Of a stretch of 64,000 nt of DNA, positions 45,100-54,593 are shown piece by piece (position 1 is the first letter of the stretch; each line of letters begins with the position of its first letter). A program made the translations under genes and the position numbers. The DNA comes from Terriglobia bacterium (lineage in GTDB: Bacteria; Acidobacteriota; Terriglobia; Versatilivoradales; Versatilivoraceae): assembly GCA_951813285.1 (NCBI GenBank), contig OX638355.1, forward strand, positions 1,550,653 to 1,614,652, written 5' to 3'. The notes below the pieces were generated by a model. The model was not told the DNA's origin and did not search any database. It was given only the letters and a program-made list of their open reading frames with translations.

Positions 45100-45280
45100 G
45101 GGGAAGCTCCTTTGGGTGAAGGGGTGATCCTTCGGTTCCGTTCCGGCTGGTGGGGAATTCTCCGACATCTGAAGGTAGAACGATGGGGCTTACCGGCCGG
45201 TTACGCCGAATTTGCCGTTCCAAATCCCACCCCCCGTGATATGCCGAAGCGGCAGCGACCCCGACGGTGCCATCACAAAA

Positions 45281-45338
45281 CTTTACATGGGGTTGACCGA
45301 CTCTTTACATCGCTTGCGACCAAACTTGCGTCTATAGA
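45281..45338 (+). promoter_or_regulatory. Cpx-like tandem operator and promoter, site 3
   Basis: CTTTAC (45281-45286) and CTTTAC (45303-45308) are 22 bp apart with GTTGAC midway. TATAGA (45333-45338) follows after 24 bases, exactly the spacing of site 1. The BON-domain gene begins about 120 bp downstream. Being divergent to the PQQ-propeller gene, it could also affect that gene. Confidence 0.68.
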
Positions 45339-45455
45339 AATGTCAATCGCACCGGGTGGCGAGCAGGCCGCCTGAGTGCCTGAGCAAACGGGCCTTGAAG
45401 CGATCCACCCGTGGTCGGAATCGAGGCCTGAATTCAACAAGGAGGGCAAAGAAGC

Positions 45456-46028
45456 ATGAAAACGAAACATAGAGTCACGACTTTTTTGGTGGCGGCGCTC
45501 CTGAGCGTGCCGTTGGCGTCTCGGGCCGGCGACCTGATAGAGGCAAAAACCGAAATTGAGAGCCCTGCGGTCCAGGACCAGAGGCCGCTGGAGAGAAAAA
45601 TTCGGCACGAACTGGTGATGCTTCCCTACTTCACCGTCTTTGATCACCTCGCCTTCCAGCTCAATGGCGATGATCTCCGGTTGATTGGCCAGGTCACCAG
45701 CCCGAGCCTGAAGAATGCCGCGGGAAGGGTCGTTCAGGGCATCGAGGGAGTTTCCAGCGTCGTGAACGAAATCGAGGTGTTGCCGAACTCCCCCAATGAC
45801 GACCAGATTCGACTGGCGGTCTACCGTGAGCTTTACCATGGAGGCAGCCGCCTTTTCCCCTACAGCCTTGGCGATTACGACGCGATCGGCATCATTGTGA
45901 ACAAGGGAGACGTCACCCTGGTCGGCACGGTCATCAGTGAGTCGGACAAGCATTTCGCCTTTCTGAAGGCCTCTGGGGTTCCGGGAGTGTTCTCGGTGAC
46001 CAATAAGCTGGTCGTGCAGAAGTCCTGA
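45456..46028 (+). CDS. Exported protein with two BON domains
   Basis: The 190-residue protein has a signal peptide (about 1-24, ending SRAGD). Two BON domains follow: about 45-110 (IRHELVMLPYFTVFDHLAFQ, VTSPSLKNAAGRVVQGIEGV, VVNEIEVLP) and about 115-190 (IRLAVYRELYHG, VNKGDVTLVGTVISESDKHF, VFSVTNKLVV). BON domains bind phospholipid and protect the envelope, as in OsmY. AAGGAGGGCAAAGAAGC precedes the ATG. The shared operator makes it a likely member of the Cpx-like regulon. Confidence 0.9.
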   Translation: MKTKHRVTTFLVAALLSVPLASRAGDLIEAKTEIESPAVQDQRPLERKIRHELVMLPYFTVFDHLAFQLNGDDLRLIGQVTSPSLKNAAGRVVQGIEGVSSVVNEIEVLPNSPNDDQIRLAVYRELYHGGSRLFPYSLGDYDAIGIIVNKGDVTLVGTVISESDKHFAFLKASGVPGVFSVTNKLVVQKS

Positions 46029-46239
46029 GGAGCACTCGGTTCCCCTTGAAGGTGGGGCGCCCGGAATTTGGGTGTCCCGCCTTCATTTCTTCCATCGGCA
46101 AGAGACCGGATCCGCCCGATCATTCCCCCAACCAGTCCTGCGAATACGCCAATTCGTTCCTGAGGTTCTTCCACGGGCATCCCTCGATCCTCAATAGCTC
46201 CAAGTCCCGACCCCGCGGCTTTGTAGCTCGGCGGAAACT

Positions 46240-47442
46240 GTGCTACTTTCAAGTCGCGTTTCAGTGGCAAAGAGTTTCCTGGCAACAGGGTTCGGGAGAA
46301 TCGTGGCTCGATCCAACTCACCAACCAGGCAAGCCGGAATTTACCAACGACTGGGTCTCCGCCCCTTCATCAACGCTGGAGGCAGCTACACCCGGTACGG
46401 CGGTTCCCTTATGGCTCCGCCGGTGATCCGGTCCATGGAGGAAGCCTCCGGACAATACGTCTCCATCCAGGAACTGCAAGAAGCTGCCGGACAAGAGATC
46501 GCCGCCAGGCTGGGCGCCGAGGCGGCGTTGGTGACTTGCGGGTGCGCTGCTGCGCTGACGCTGGGGACCGCGGCCTGCGTGACCGGTTGTGACGAAGAAA
46601 AGATGAGCCGTCTCCCCGACACTCGGGGAATGAAGAACGAAGTCATCCTGCAGAAGTCCCATCGGGTGGAATACGACCATGCCGTTCGCAACGTGGGAGT
46701 CCGGTTGATTGAGGTCGAAAGCCGGCGGGAACTGGAGGCCGCCATCGGCTCCAGGACTGCCATGCTGTTTTTCCTGAATATGGCGCAGCACCGAGGTCGG
46801 ATCCAACGAAAGGAGTATGTTGAGATCGCCAGGGATGCCGGGGTGCCCTGTCTGGTCGATGCCGCGGCCGATATTCCACCGGTGGAAAATCTCACCGACT
46901 TGATCGGGTTAGGATTTGATTTGGCGGCTTTCAGCGGTGGCAAGGGGATCCGGGGGCCGCAATCGTCCGGTCTGCTGTTGGGGCGCAAGGATCTGATTCG
47001 GGCTGCCTTTCTGAACGCATCCCCCAATCCCGACCGTATCGGTCGGGTGTCCAAGGTTGGCAAGGAGGAGATCGCCGGTCTTTGCAAGGCTCTGGAACTC
47101 TATTTGAAAAGAGATCACCAGGCCGATTGGAGACGTTGGGAGCGGCAGCTCGAGGTCATTGGCGAGGCCTTTGGTGGCATTCCGGGAATCACAGCCAGCC
47201 ACTTCGTACCGGTCATCTCCAGCCAGGTTCCCCATCTGGCCGTTGAATGGGACGATCGGATGCTCAAGTTCAGCAAGGAGCAATTCATGGAAGCGCTCCG
47301 CCGGGGTGAACCGCGAATAGAGCTCTCCCCCGTCCCCACCGAGGGAAACCGCTTGGAGCTGAGTTCATGGATGCTGGAGCCGGGCGAGGAGATAGTAGTC
47401 GCCCGCCGCTGCAAGGAAGTGCTGAGGGACCTGGTTGGCTGA
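46240..47442 (+). CDS. SelA-like PLP-dependent enzyme (aminotransferase class V fold)
   Basis: The protein of about 400 residues matches the SelA/DgaE-like group: LGLRPFINAGGSYTRYGGSL, SVQEL-type SIQELQEAAGQEIAARLGAE, ALVTCGCAAALTLGTAACVT and the PLP-lysine segment FDLAAFSGGKGIRGPQSSGL. Members include selenocysteine synthase and D-glucosaminate-6-phosphate ammonia-lyase; no selenocysteine genes are nearby, so a sugar or amino acid lyase is likelier. The start is uncertain: GTG at 46240 is listed, but homologous sequence begins near residue 35, and a GTG near 46303 with GGGAGA upstream is also possible. Confidence 0.85.
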   Translation: MLLSSRVSVAKSFLATGFGRIVARSNSPTRQAGIYQRLGLRPFINAGGSYTRYGGSLMAPPVIRSMEEASGQYVSIQELQEAAGQEIAARLGAEAALVTCGCAAALTLGTAACVTGCDEEKMSRLPDTRGMKNEVILQKSHRVEYDHAVRNVGVRLIEVESRRELEAAIGSRTAMLFFLNMAQHRGRIQRKEYVEIARDAGVPCLVDAAADIPPVENLTDLIGLGFDLAAFSGGKGIRGPQSSGLLLGRKDLIRAAFLNASPNPDRIGRVSKVGKEEIAGLCKALELYLKRDHQADWRRWERQLEVIGEAFGGIPGITASHFVPVISSQVPHLAVEWDDRMLKFSKEQFMEALRRGEPRIELSPVPTEGNRLELSSWMLEPGEEIVVARRCKEVLRDLVG

Positions 47443-48202
47443 GCCCCGCCCGCGACGGGGCAGATCCATCGAGAAGGACCATCCATTCAACATCGATGCA
47501 CAGGATAGACAGGATAAACATCATTGCGTCGGCTTGTGCTTCACTTGGGCACACCGGCATTTGTTGCCGCCGCCTACGCGGCTCGACACCCATAGGCGAC
47601 GTTTCCCATGGGCTGACGCCCACGGCTAAGTGCTGCCGCGGCTTCGCCGCTTTATAAGGAAGGTCTGTAGGAGAGAATTGCTCCCCAGACCTGGATCAAC
47701 CGCGGCTTCGCCGCTCTCTCCGAAGTCAAGACACTGCTCGGGCGCGGGATGCTTATTTCAATGATCATCTCCCGGGCGTCAGCCCGGGGTTCCAGGCAGC
47801 CGCCAAGGCGGCGGTAGCACTTAGCCGTGGGCGTCAGCCCATGGACCACGTGCTCTCTGAGAGTTGAGCCGCGTAGGCGGCGGCAGCAGGTAGCCGTGAG
47901 TGGCATAGGGTTTTGGCCGAGCCCCCCGCTCCATACGATGGGCGGCTTCTACCCGGCGAAACAGGGGTGTTCCTGACAAGCCGTCCCCCCGCCCTGCCGT
48001 GCAGATCATCCGAGAGTGAAACAATCAGAAATCGATCATCCTTTCGCGAGCTTGGCATCCCGTCGCGGTCAGCCTCAACGCCTTAGTGGCCCTTCGTCGT
48101 CCTTCGTGTGTCTTCGTGGATTCCTCTTTTTCTTTGTCTTTTTTCGGTTGTTCCAGACAAGTCCGGCCCCCGCCCTGCCGGGCTGGCTTCGATCGGGCGC
48201 CG
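47443..48202. repeat. Composite repeat cluster, reverse orientation
   Basis: About 760 bp with no gene. CAGGATAGACAGGATAAACA (about 47501-47520) is followed by a reverse copy of the palindromic module (47524-47652). Degenerate pieces of the same module follow (47690-47900). Last is a reverse copy of the CACGAAGG / GGCCACTAAGG module (about 48000-48165), ending in AACCGAAAAAAGACAAAG in reverse. The order is the mirror image of that at 58.6 kb. Confidence 0.78.
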
Positions 48203-48979
48203 TCAGGCGCAATAGCCGCCGTCCAGCACGATGTTCTGCCCGGTGATGTAACGGGAAGCCTCGGAAGCCAGGAAGAGCACCACGCCCTTGATATCGTCGT
48301 ATTCCGCCATTCTCTCCAGAAAAACGCGACGGTTGTACTGCGACAGGAAGGGTTCGGTAGCCACCTCCGGGTTGTAACCTCCCGGTGAAATGGCATTCAC
48401 TCGAACGCCATGGGGCCCGGCCCAAGCCGCCAAATACTTGGTAAGTCCCACCAGGCCGTGCTTGTGAAACTGGTAATCGGGCGGCGTGGTCATATTGGTG
48501 CCGGCATAGTTGCTGAAGTCCGGGGCCACCACACCCTGAACAGAGCCGATGTTGATGATGGTCCCCTTTTTTCTCTTCATCATGGGATCCATGAAGGCCC
48601 GGGAGATGGCAAAGAGTCCCGTGCCATTGACCTCCATGGACTGCCTCCAGTCGTCCAGAGGGGCTGCATAGCTCCGCATGGAACGTCCCACCGAGTTGTT
48701 GACCAGGATATCGACGGAGCCCTGTTGTTCCAGCACTCGCTCGCTAAATGCCAGGATCGATTCCTCGCTCCCTTGATCGTAACTTTCGCCGCTGGCCTTC
48801 AGTCCCCGGTCCACCAGTCGAGCCGCCCATTCCTGGCAGCGGGACTTGTTGCGGGAGGCGATGATCACATGAGCCCCGGCTTCGGCCAGGGCTTCCGACA
48901 TGGGAGTTCCATAGAGTCCGGTGCCCCCGGTAACGATGGCCGTGCAACCGGAAAGATCAAACAGCTCGCGAACATTCAT
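48203..48979 (-). CDS. Short-chain dehydrogenase/reductase
   Basis: The 258-residue Rossmann enzyme has the cofactor motif TGGTGLYG (about 17-24), NNSVG, the catalytic Ser in IINIGS (about 146), and Tyr169 with Lys173 in PDYQFHKHGL. The ending ASRYITGQNIVLDGGYCA is typical of classical SDRs. It probably oxidises or reduces a sugar or polyol with NAD(P)H. It stands alone on its strand, about 150 bp from the AEC transporter. Confidence 0.94.
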   Translation of the reverse strand: MNVRELFDLSGCTAIVTGGTGLYGTPMSEALAEAGAHVIIASRNKSRCQEWAARLVDRGLKASGESYDQGSEESILAFSERVLEQQGSVDILVNNSVGRSMRSYAAPLDDWRQSMEVNGTGLFAISRAFMDPMMKRKKGTIINIGSVQGVVAPDFSNYAGTNMTTPPDYQFHKHGLVGLTKYLAAWAGPHGVRVNAISPGGYNPEVATEPFLSQYNRRVFLERMAEYDDIKGVVLFLASEASRYITGQNIVLDGGYCA

Positions 48980-49129
48980 GATATTTCTCCTGAGGGACGA
49001 GATTGTGTGACGATGAAACCGGGTCGGTGATTGGCGCTCCCGGGATGGTCACTATCATACCGCTACTGCCGCGTACCCCCCGGCATTTCTCATCGGATCG
49101 GACCTATCGCATGCAGGACCCCCGCCGGG

Positions 49130-50056
49130 CTAGAGGCGGACCATCGCCAGCACCAGAGAAAGGGTCAGGATGCTGGACAGGGTGGAGAAGAGTACCGCTC
49201 GGGAGACGAAGGAAACGTTGCTTCCAAATTCTCGGGCGAAAACGATCGGCATGATCGCGGTCGGCATGCTTGCCTGCAGCACCACTACCTGACCCAACAG
49301 GCCCTCCAGGCCGACAAGCGAGGCGACCCACCAGGCCCATAAGGGGCCGACCAGGAGTCTGAGCGCCACCACTCCCCAGACATCGGAATGGTTCATGCGA
49401 AGCGGGATGCGGCCCACTTCCATTCCGATGGTGATCAACAATACCGGTATCCCGGCCTTGCCAAGGATATCGATGGGCTCGAAGACGGAGGCCGGCAGGG
49501 GGATTTCAAACGCGCGCAAGAGCAGGGCTGCCAGAACGGCATAGGGAACCGGCATCCGGGCCAGCTTCCAAAGTGACTCCCTGGTTCCGTGCACGCCCCT
49601 TGCAGCCAGAAACAGGCCACAGGTGTTGTGCGGCAGAGAGTTGGTTGCCACCAGGACGGCGGCCAGGCGCAGCCCCTCCTCGCCGAAGGCGAAGAGCACG
49701 AAAGGGAATCCCAAGGTGACGGCGTTGAAGAAGGACGCCGCCAAGACGGCGGCGCCGGTGGTGGGTCCATCCATGCGGCGGAGCCTGGCATAGATCCAGC
49801 CCAGCAGCGCCATGCCCGTCAGGACCAGAAAAACGAAGGCAACCACTTGCCCCGCCTGCACGAGGGTGACCTCCACCTTCATGAGGGAAGAGAAGAGTAG
49901 CGCGGGCGACAGGATGTAGAGACACAAACGGCTCAGGCTGCGGAGCTCGAAGTGCAACAGCCGGTCGGTGAGAACTCCCAGTCCGGCAAAGAAAATGGGG
50001 GGCAGCAGGGCATCCGCGAAGGTGCGGCCCACTGCAAGCAGAAACGAGGTGATCAT
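49130..50056 (-). CDS. AEC-family (auxin efflux carrier-like) transporter
   Basis: The 308-residue membrane protein has about 10 helices arranged as two five-helix halves. Typical segments are PPIFFAGLGVLTDRLLHFEL, FFNAVTLGFPFVLFAFGEEG, GKAGIPVLLITIGMEVG and QASMPTAIMPIVFAREFGSN. Family members export or exchange organic acids such as malate; the substrate is unknown. It precedes the cytochrome/WD40 operon end by 39 bp on the same strand and may be the operon's last gene. Confidence 0.9.
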   Translation of the reverse strand: MITSFLLAVGRTFADALLPPIFFAGLGVLTDRLLHFELRSLSRLCLYILSPALLFSSLMKVEVTLVQAGQVVAFVFLVLTGMALLGWIYARLRRMDGPTTGAAVLAASFFNAVTLGFPFVLFAFGEEGLRLAAVLVATNSLPHNTCGLFLAARGVHGTRESLWKLARMPVPYAVLAALLLRAFEIPLPASVFEPIDILGKAGIPVLLITIGMEVGRIPLRMNHSDVWGVVALRLLVGPLWAWWVASLVGLEGLLGQVVVLQASMPTAIMPIVFAREFGSNVSFVSRAVLFSTLSSILTLSLVLAMVRL

Positions 50057-50095
50057 GGAGTCGGCGTGGGATGGAAGGGGATGCCGGAAGGCAGA

Positions 50096-51667
50096 CTACT
50101 TTCCGGAAGGGCCGACAGTTGGTTCCGCCTCCGGCTCAAGCACGAAACGCGGCTGAACCCCGGGGGAACGCCACACCAGCAGGCGGCCGGCCTGATCTCC
50201 GGCCACCACCGTCCGGCCATCCCTGCTCACCGCCGAAACGTGGACGAAGGAGGACACGCCGCCCAGCCGTCGTTCCCCCAGGCGTACGACCGGATCCCCT
50301 GAACTGATCAACAATCGGTCGCTGTCGGAGATAAAGCTCAGGGAAGTAATCTCTTTTTCGTAGCCGCTGATGGTCTGTTTCTGTTCCCCCGTTTCGAAAT
50401 CCCAAAGCTTGATGTCGCCGTCGGCGCCGCAAGTGGCCAGAGTCTTGCCGTCTGCTTTCCAGGCCACGTCCAGCACGTGGTGGGTGTGTCCCTCAAAGGT
50501 CTTGGCCAATTGGCGGCTCTCGACTTCGAACACTTTGGCAAATCGGTCGGTGGAGGCAGTCGCCAGATAGCGGCCGTCCGGCGAGAACTCGAGGCCGAGG
50601 ATGGTGTCGCTGTGGGCATCGGGAACGGCTCCCACGAGTGTTCCATTCTGCACATGCCAGACCTTGAGTTCCCCGCTTCTGGAAGGGTCTCCACTTCCGG
50701 TGGCCAGCAGTTGGCCATCGGGACTGAAGGCCAATGCCGTTACCCGGTCCAGGAGTTCCCCCGAATCTTCCGCCGATCCGACCACCCGCTCCAGCACCCA
50801 GGACAATTCCTGCTTGCCTTGAGCCGGTTCGGTCGGGTTTGGCGTCTGGCTCGCCGTCTGCAGCCGCCAGAATTTCAGGGTCCTGTAGCCTCCCGAAACC
50901 AGTAGGCCGCCTTTGGGGCTAAAGGCCAGCGAGTGAACCATATCCCGGTGGCTGACCCCCGGTTCTCCATAGAGGTCGCCCTGGCTCAATGAGGGGTCGA
51001 TGAGCCGCGCGGCCAGTTGGCCCGAGGCCAGGTGGTAAACCAGAATCCGGTTGGAGCGTCCGCAGGCGGCGTAGTTGCCGTCGGGACCGATGGCGGCGCT
51101 GTAGACAGGGTTCAAGGCCCCCGGAATGGCCTTCCACTTCAGCTTGGGCAAGAGGCTGGTCGGGTCGCTTTGTCGGGCGCCCTGGTCGATCCACAGTTTG
51201 AGGAGACCGAGCTCTTCAGGGGTCAGGGGCGCTGCCTCGGCGGCATTCCCTTCGGGCGGCATGAAGGGTTGGCGGAGATGGGCGGCCACCTGGAGCAGCA
51301 GGCTGTCGGCGCCGTCGCCTGGAACCACCAGCGGTTCTGCTCGATCGCCGGAGAGAATCAGTTGCCTGTTTTCCAGAACCACGTTTCCAAGAGCCAGGCT
51401 CTTGCTGTGGCAGGCCAGGCATTTGGCCTGAAAGATTGGGAGGAGTTCCCGGTTGAAGCTGACTGGATCCTGCCGTTCCGGAACCGCGATGGGAATGGCT
51501 CCGTCCGGGTCCGCATCCTTATCCTCCTCGAGCTGAGCCCGGATGGGAGCGGCCGCAACGATCCAGAGCAGGACCAGCCAAAGAATCGCCGGACGCCCCG
51601 GTACGGACAGGTTGGACCGGCGTCTGCGCCGGGGGCCGGAATGGGGGGTCTGGAGGAACCGCGTCAT
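50096..51667 (-). CDS. Planctomycete-type cytochrome c with WD40 propeller
   Basis: The 523-residue protein has one N-terminal hydrophobic segment (about 28-44), then a c-type haem motif CLACH (about 83-87) in FNRELLPIFQAKCLACHSKS with the PSCyt1 tail LTPEELGLLKLWIDQGA. A WD40 beta-propeller fills about 155-505: VHSLAFSPKGGLLVSGGYRT, ILGLEFSPDGRYLATASTDR and VLDVAWKADGKTLATCGADG. It is probably an exported electron-transfer or scaffold protein. Its ATG overlaps the PPC gene stop by 4 bases, so translation is coupled. Confidence 0.9.
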   Translation of the reverse strand: MTRFLQTPHSGPRRRRRSNLSVPGRPAILWLVLLWIVAAAPIRAQLEEDKDADPDGAIPIAVPERQDPVSFNRELLPIFQAKCLACHSKSLALGNVVLENRQLILSGDRAEPLVVPGDGADSLLLQVAAHLRQPFMPPEGNAAEAAPLTPEELGLLKLWIDQGARQSDPTSLLPKLKWKAIPGALNPVYSAAIGPDGNYAACGRSNRILVYHLASGQLAARLIDPSLSQGDLYGEPGVSHRDMVHSLAFSPKGGLLVSGGYRTLKFWRLQTASQTPNPTEPAQGKQELSWVLERVVGSAEDSGELLDRVTALAFSPDGQLLATGSGDPSRSGELKVWHVQNGTLVGAVPDAHSDTILGLEFSPDGRYLATASTDRFAKVFEVESRQLAKTFEGHTHHVLDVAWKADGKTLATCGADGDIKLWDFETGEQKQTISGYEKEITSLSFISDSDRLLISSGDPVVRLGERRLGGVSSFVHVSAVSRDGRTVVAGDQAGRLLVWRSPGVQPRFVLEPEAEPTVGPSGK

Positions 51668-54462
51668 GGACGGTGTCTGAGCGAGGTCTGATTGCGAACC
51701 GGGAGCACGCGGATGGTCAGCGGTTCTTCCACCTGAATCTCCTGATCGTTCAATTGAAACGTTGCCTTGAGTTTCAGTGGATAATCGCCAGGGTCCAGAT
51801 CGGCAGCCAGCCGGACAAGCAGGGAAGAGGTCTTCTCGCCTTTCGGAATCGTCACCGACTCGGCCTCGATCCCAACGATGTGGATGGGAACCTCGAGGCC
51901 GATCTCAACCGGGTCGGCGTAGTTGAACAGGCGCTTGATCGAAAGGGGCAGTTCCAGGTTGGCCCCGGCCCGGATGTGCCAGGGCCTCTCCCGTGTGGTC
52001 AGGAGAATGGGCGAGGGATGGATGGTCAGATCCAGGGCTCTGGAATGGGCTGCCATCCTGACTTTTCGAGGGGATGCCTTGGCAATCGCCTCCCGCAAGC
52101 GCTTCTCGGCTGCCCTGCGCGCCCTCTCGGTCTCCTTGGCTTGAGCGGCCAGTTCCACCCTGGATTGGGGAGATGCTTTCCCGCTGGCTCGTCCGGCCAT
52201 CGCCGATTTCAGTTCCGACAGTTTCTGCAGCCGCGCCGTGTCCTGAAGAGCTTGCACTACCGCTTCGGGTTGGTTGCGATAGGTCATCTGGCTCAATGCC
52301 ACCGCGGAAAAGGTGTATTTCCCGGGTTTGAATTCGTTTCCGCGCTTGGTGACCTTGTAGACCAGCGTTCCCTCGCTGCTCTTGTCGTCGACGACCAGCT
52401 TGGTGGTGCCTTCCCTCAACCCGTCGAGCGTTCCCAGGCGCAGCTTCAGTTCGCCCGGCAGAAGGGAACGACGAGCGAGTCGAAAGGGAATTTCCAAATT
52501 GCCTTCTATTGGGACATCCCACGCCTGTTTCTCGATCCGGAACTCGGGAAGCCGAGGCGCCAACTCGCTTGGGCTCACCGCCAGGGTTCGATTCCGAACG
52601 ACCCGGGATTGGGCGCCTGCCTGTCTCAGCGAGCCGGAGTTCCAGATCAGAGTGGCGTGGCGCGCCTGCCGCTCAACCGCCTTGCCATCAATCCTTGACC
52701 TGCCGATCACCTGCACGGTCCCGGTCCAGCCGGCTGCCTCCGCAGAGGCCTCAAAGTAGAGATAGGTCCCGTTGCTCTTTTCCGGGATGGTGGCGCCGGG
52801 GAAGCTGATCCCGGGAGGCAATCCCTTGACCGCAAGATCGATCTCGCCCTCGAATCCGTCGCGCCGGATGGCCATGACGTTCATGCGGGTCTTTCCTCCC
52901 AACCGCAGCAGGGGTTCCCAGATGTTGCCGTCGTCGTTGGAGCCTCCTGGATCGTCGGTAGCCACCAACAGGTGGAAGTCGGGATCGGATTGCCGAATCG
53001 ACAGCCGGTAGAGATGGGAGGGGCGGCTTTCCCGGGCGGCCGCCAGATCGTGAATCTTGAGCCGGTAGAGGCCGTCATGTTCGGCCTTGAACTGGAAGAT
53101 CGGGTCGCGGCTTCCGGTGTTGTAGCGCTCGTCGCCCAGAAAGGAGTTGTCATCGTCCGCTCTGGTCACCAACTCCGGCTGCTCCCGGCCCTCCGCATCA
53201 ATGGACAATCGTTGCAACACCACCACGGGGTCCGTGGGCAGACCCAGCCGATGCGAGAAGACTTCAATCCAGTAGCCGGCGCCTTTTTGGGCTTCGAAGA
53301 CGATCCAATCCTGGTCGGCCGCGGGGAAAAACTGCCCCTGGATCTCACAGGGCAGGGTAACCCTCTGGGCCGACTCGGGCTGGTTGTTGGGTTCCACTTC
53401 GCGGACCACGGGAGCCGTGGCAAAACCGAGGCTGGCGGCGTTCGAGACACCTTCGGACGAACTCAATCGATAGTCGATTCCTCCCGCGACAATCTGTCTG
53501 GGTTCCAGGAAGGAGTTGGCAGGCAGCAGATGAGCGTCCCGCGGGAGGGTGATTTCGACGGTTTTCTCCTCCAGGGGAACTCCTTGGGCGTTGAGCACGG
53601 AGGAGGGTTTGCCGCCCGGGAGATTTTGCCCGTAAAGCACGTAGGATTGGCGACTTCCGGACGGTCCCGCCGGCGGAAAGATGTATGCGATATGCGGTTG
53701 GGTTCCCACCGACAGGCGGTAGGCATACTCGGGCCCGCCTCGATAGAGGTAGTCGAATATCTTGAGGACGTACTGGCCGGCAGCCGGCGCCGTGAAGTCC
53801 AGGAACGGGTCGAGGCGGTAGGTGTCCCGATCGCTCAGGATCTCTCGCCCCGAGGCGTCGCAGATCGCCAGGGTCGCATCCAACTTGGAGTCCAATCGTT
53901 GGGCCAGCACATTCAGAACAATACGCTGTCCCTGCTCGGCTTCGAAGGTGAAGAAATCGGCGGCGCCTTCATCGCTGTGGCCGTTGACGGTCACTCCCAG
54001 AGGAATCTTCATGGCCTTCGGCAGCGAGTGATTGTCGTCCTCCGAGAGCGACTCTTCCTGGTCCCCAACCATAAAGGCTCGAGCGTTGGACACTCCGAAG
54101 TGCCCCGCCATGCGCAACTCGTAGATTCCCGGGGGCACGTCGGGGGCGATGGTGACCGTGAACTTGCCGGGAACCGGGCGTGGATTCGGTTGAAGCAAGG
54201 TGCTCTCGCTCATCAGGGGAGAGGCGGTGATGCCCGGGTGGGAAAAGAAGAGGCGGTCGACGCCGTCCATGTTGTTGCCGGTGACGGTGACCTCAACGGC
54301 CGAGGCTTGCTTTCCTCCGGAAGGGAAGGCCGTCATCAGCCGCAGAAAAGGCAGTTGGCCCCAAGCGGGCAGTCCCGCCGTCTGCCAGAGACCGGCGGCT
54401 CCCAACAACAGCAGCGCCATCGATCGCAGCCGCGCCATCGAATTTGATTTCTTGGGTTTCAT
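51664..54462 (-). CDS. Large exported protein with PPC (pre-peptidase C-terminal) domains
   Basis: The protein of about 932 residues has a signal peptide (residues about 9-37, ending AWGQ). An IPT/TIG-like segment (EVTVTGNNMDGVDRLFFSHP) is followed by PPC-type domains, for example HSDEGAADFFTFEAEQGQRI and CEIQGQFFPAADQDWIVFEA, each with AGQYVLKIFDY-like beta strands. A late lysine/arginine-rich helical stretch (AKETERARRAAEKRLREAI) precedes the C-terminal beta domains. ATG at 54462 is chosen because the signal starts there. The family commonly accompanies DUF1501/DUF1553 genes; its role is unknown. Confidence 0.85.
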   Translation of the reverse strand: MKPKKSNSMARLRSMALLLLGAAGLWQTAGLPAWGQLPFLRLMTAFPSGGKQASAVEVTVTGNNMDGVDRLFFSHPGITASPLMSESTLLQPNPRPVPGKFTVTIAPDVPPGIYELRMAGHFGVSNARAFMVGDQEESLSEDDNHSLPKAMKIPLGVTVNGHSDEGAADFFTFEAEQGQRIVLNVLAQRLDSKLDATLAICDASGREILSDRDTYRLDPFLDFTAPAAGQYVLKIFDYLYRGGPEYAYRLSVGTQPHIAYIFPPAGPSGSRQSYVLYGQNLPGGKPSSVLNAQGVPLEEKTVEITLPRDAHLLPANSFLEPRQIVAGGIDYRLSSSEGVSNAASLGFATAPVVREVEPNNQPESAQRVTLPCEIQGQFFPAADQDWIVFEAQKGAGYWIEVFSHRLGLPTDPVVVLQRLSIDAEGREQPELVTRADDDNSFLGDERYNTGSRDPIFQFKAEHDGLYRLKIHDLAAARESRPSHLYRLSIRQSDPDFHLLVATDDPGGSNDDGNIWEPLLRLGGKTRMNVMAIRRDGFEGEIDLAVKGLPPGISFPGATIPEKSNGTYLYFEASAEAAGWTGTVQVIGRSRIDGKAVERQARHATLIWNSGSLRQAGAQSRVVRNRTLAVSPSELAPRLPEFRIEKQAWDVPIEGNLEIPFRLARRSLLPGELKLRLGTLDGLREGTTKLVVDDKSSEGTLVYKVTKRGNEFKPGKYTFSAVALSQMTYRNQPEAVVQALQDTARLQKLSELKSAMAGRASGKASPQSRVELAAQAKETERARRAAEKRLREAIAKASPRKVRMAAHSRALDLTIHPSPILLTTRERPWHIRAGANLELPLSIKRLFNYADPVEIGLEVPIHIVGIEAESVTIPKGEKTSSLLVRLAADLDPGDYPLKLKATFQLNDQEIQVEEPLTIRVLPVRNQTSLRHRP

Positions 54463-54593
54463 GGAGATCTTTCCCCCTCCGGATGCGGGTCGATAATCTC
54501 TTCCCGACCCGGTCATACCGGGAAACATACGACAAAAGGGCGCGCCCGCCCGTGTCAACCGGTTCGGCGCGGGGACCGAACCCGGCAAGAGGT

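Noticed and set aside
46240-47442. Selenocysteine synthase (selA) assignment
   Set aside because: The fold matches, but there is no selB, selD or selC nearby and the lyase branch of the family fits equally well, so no symbol was given.
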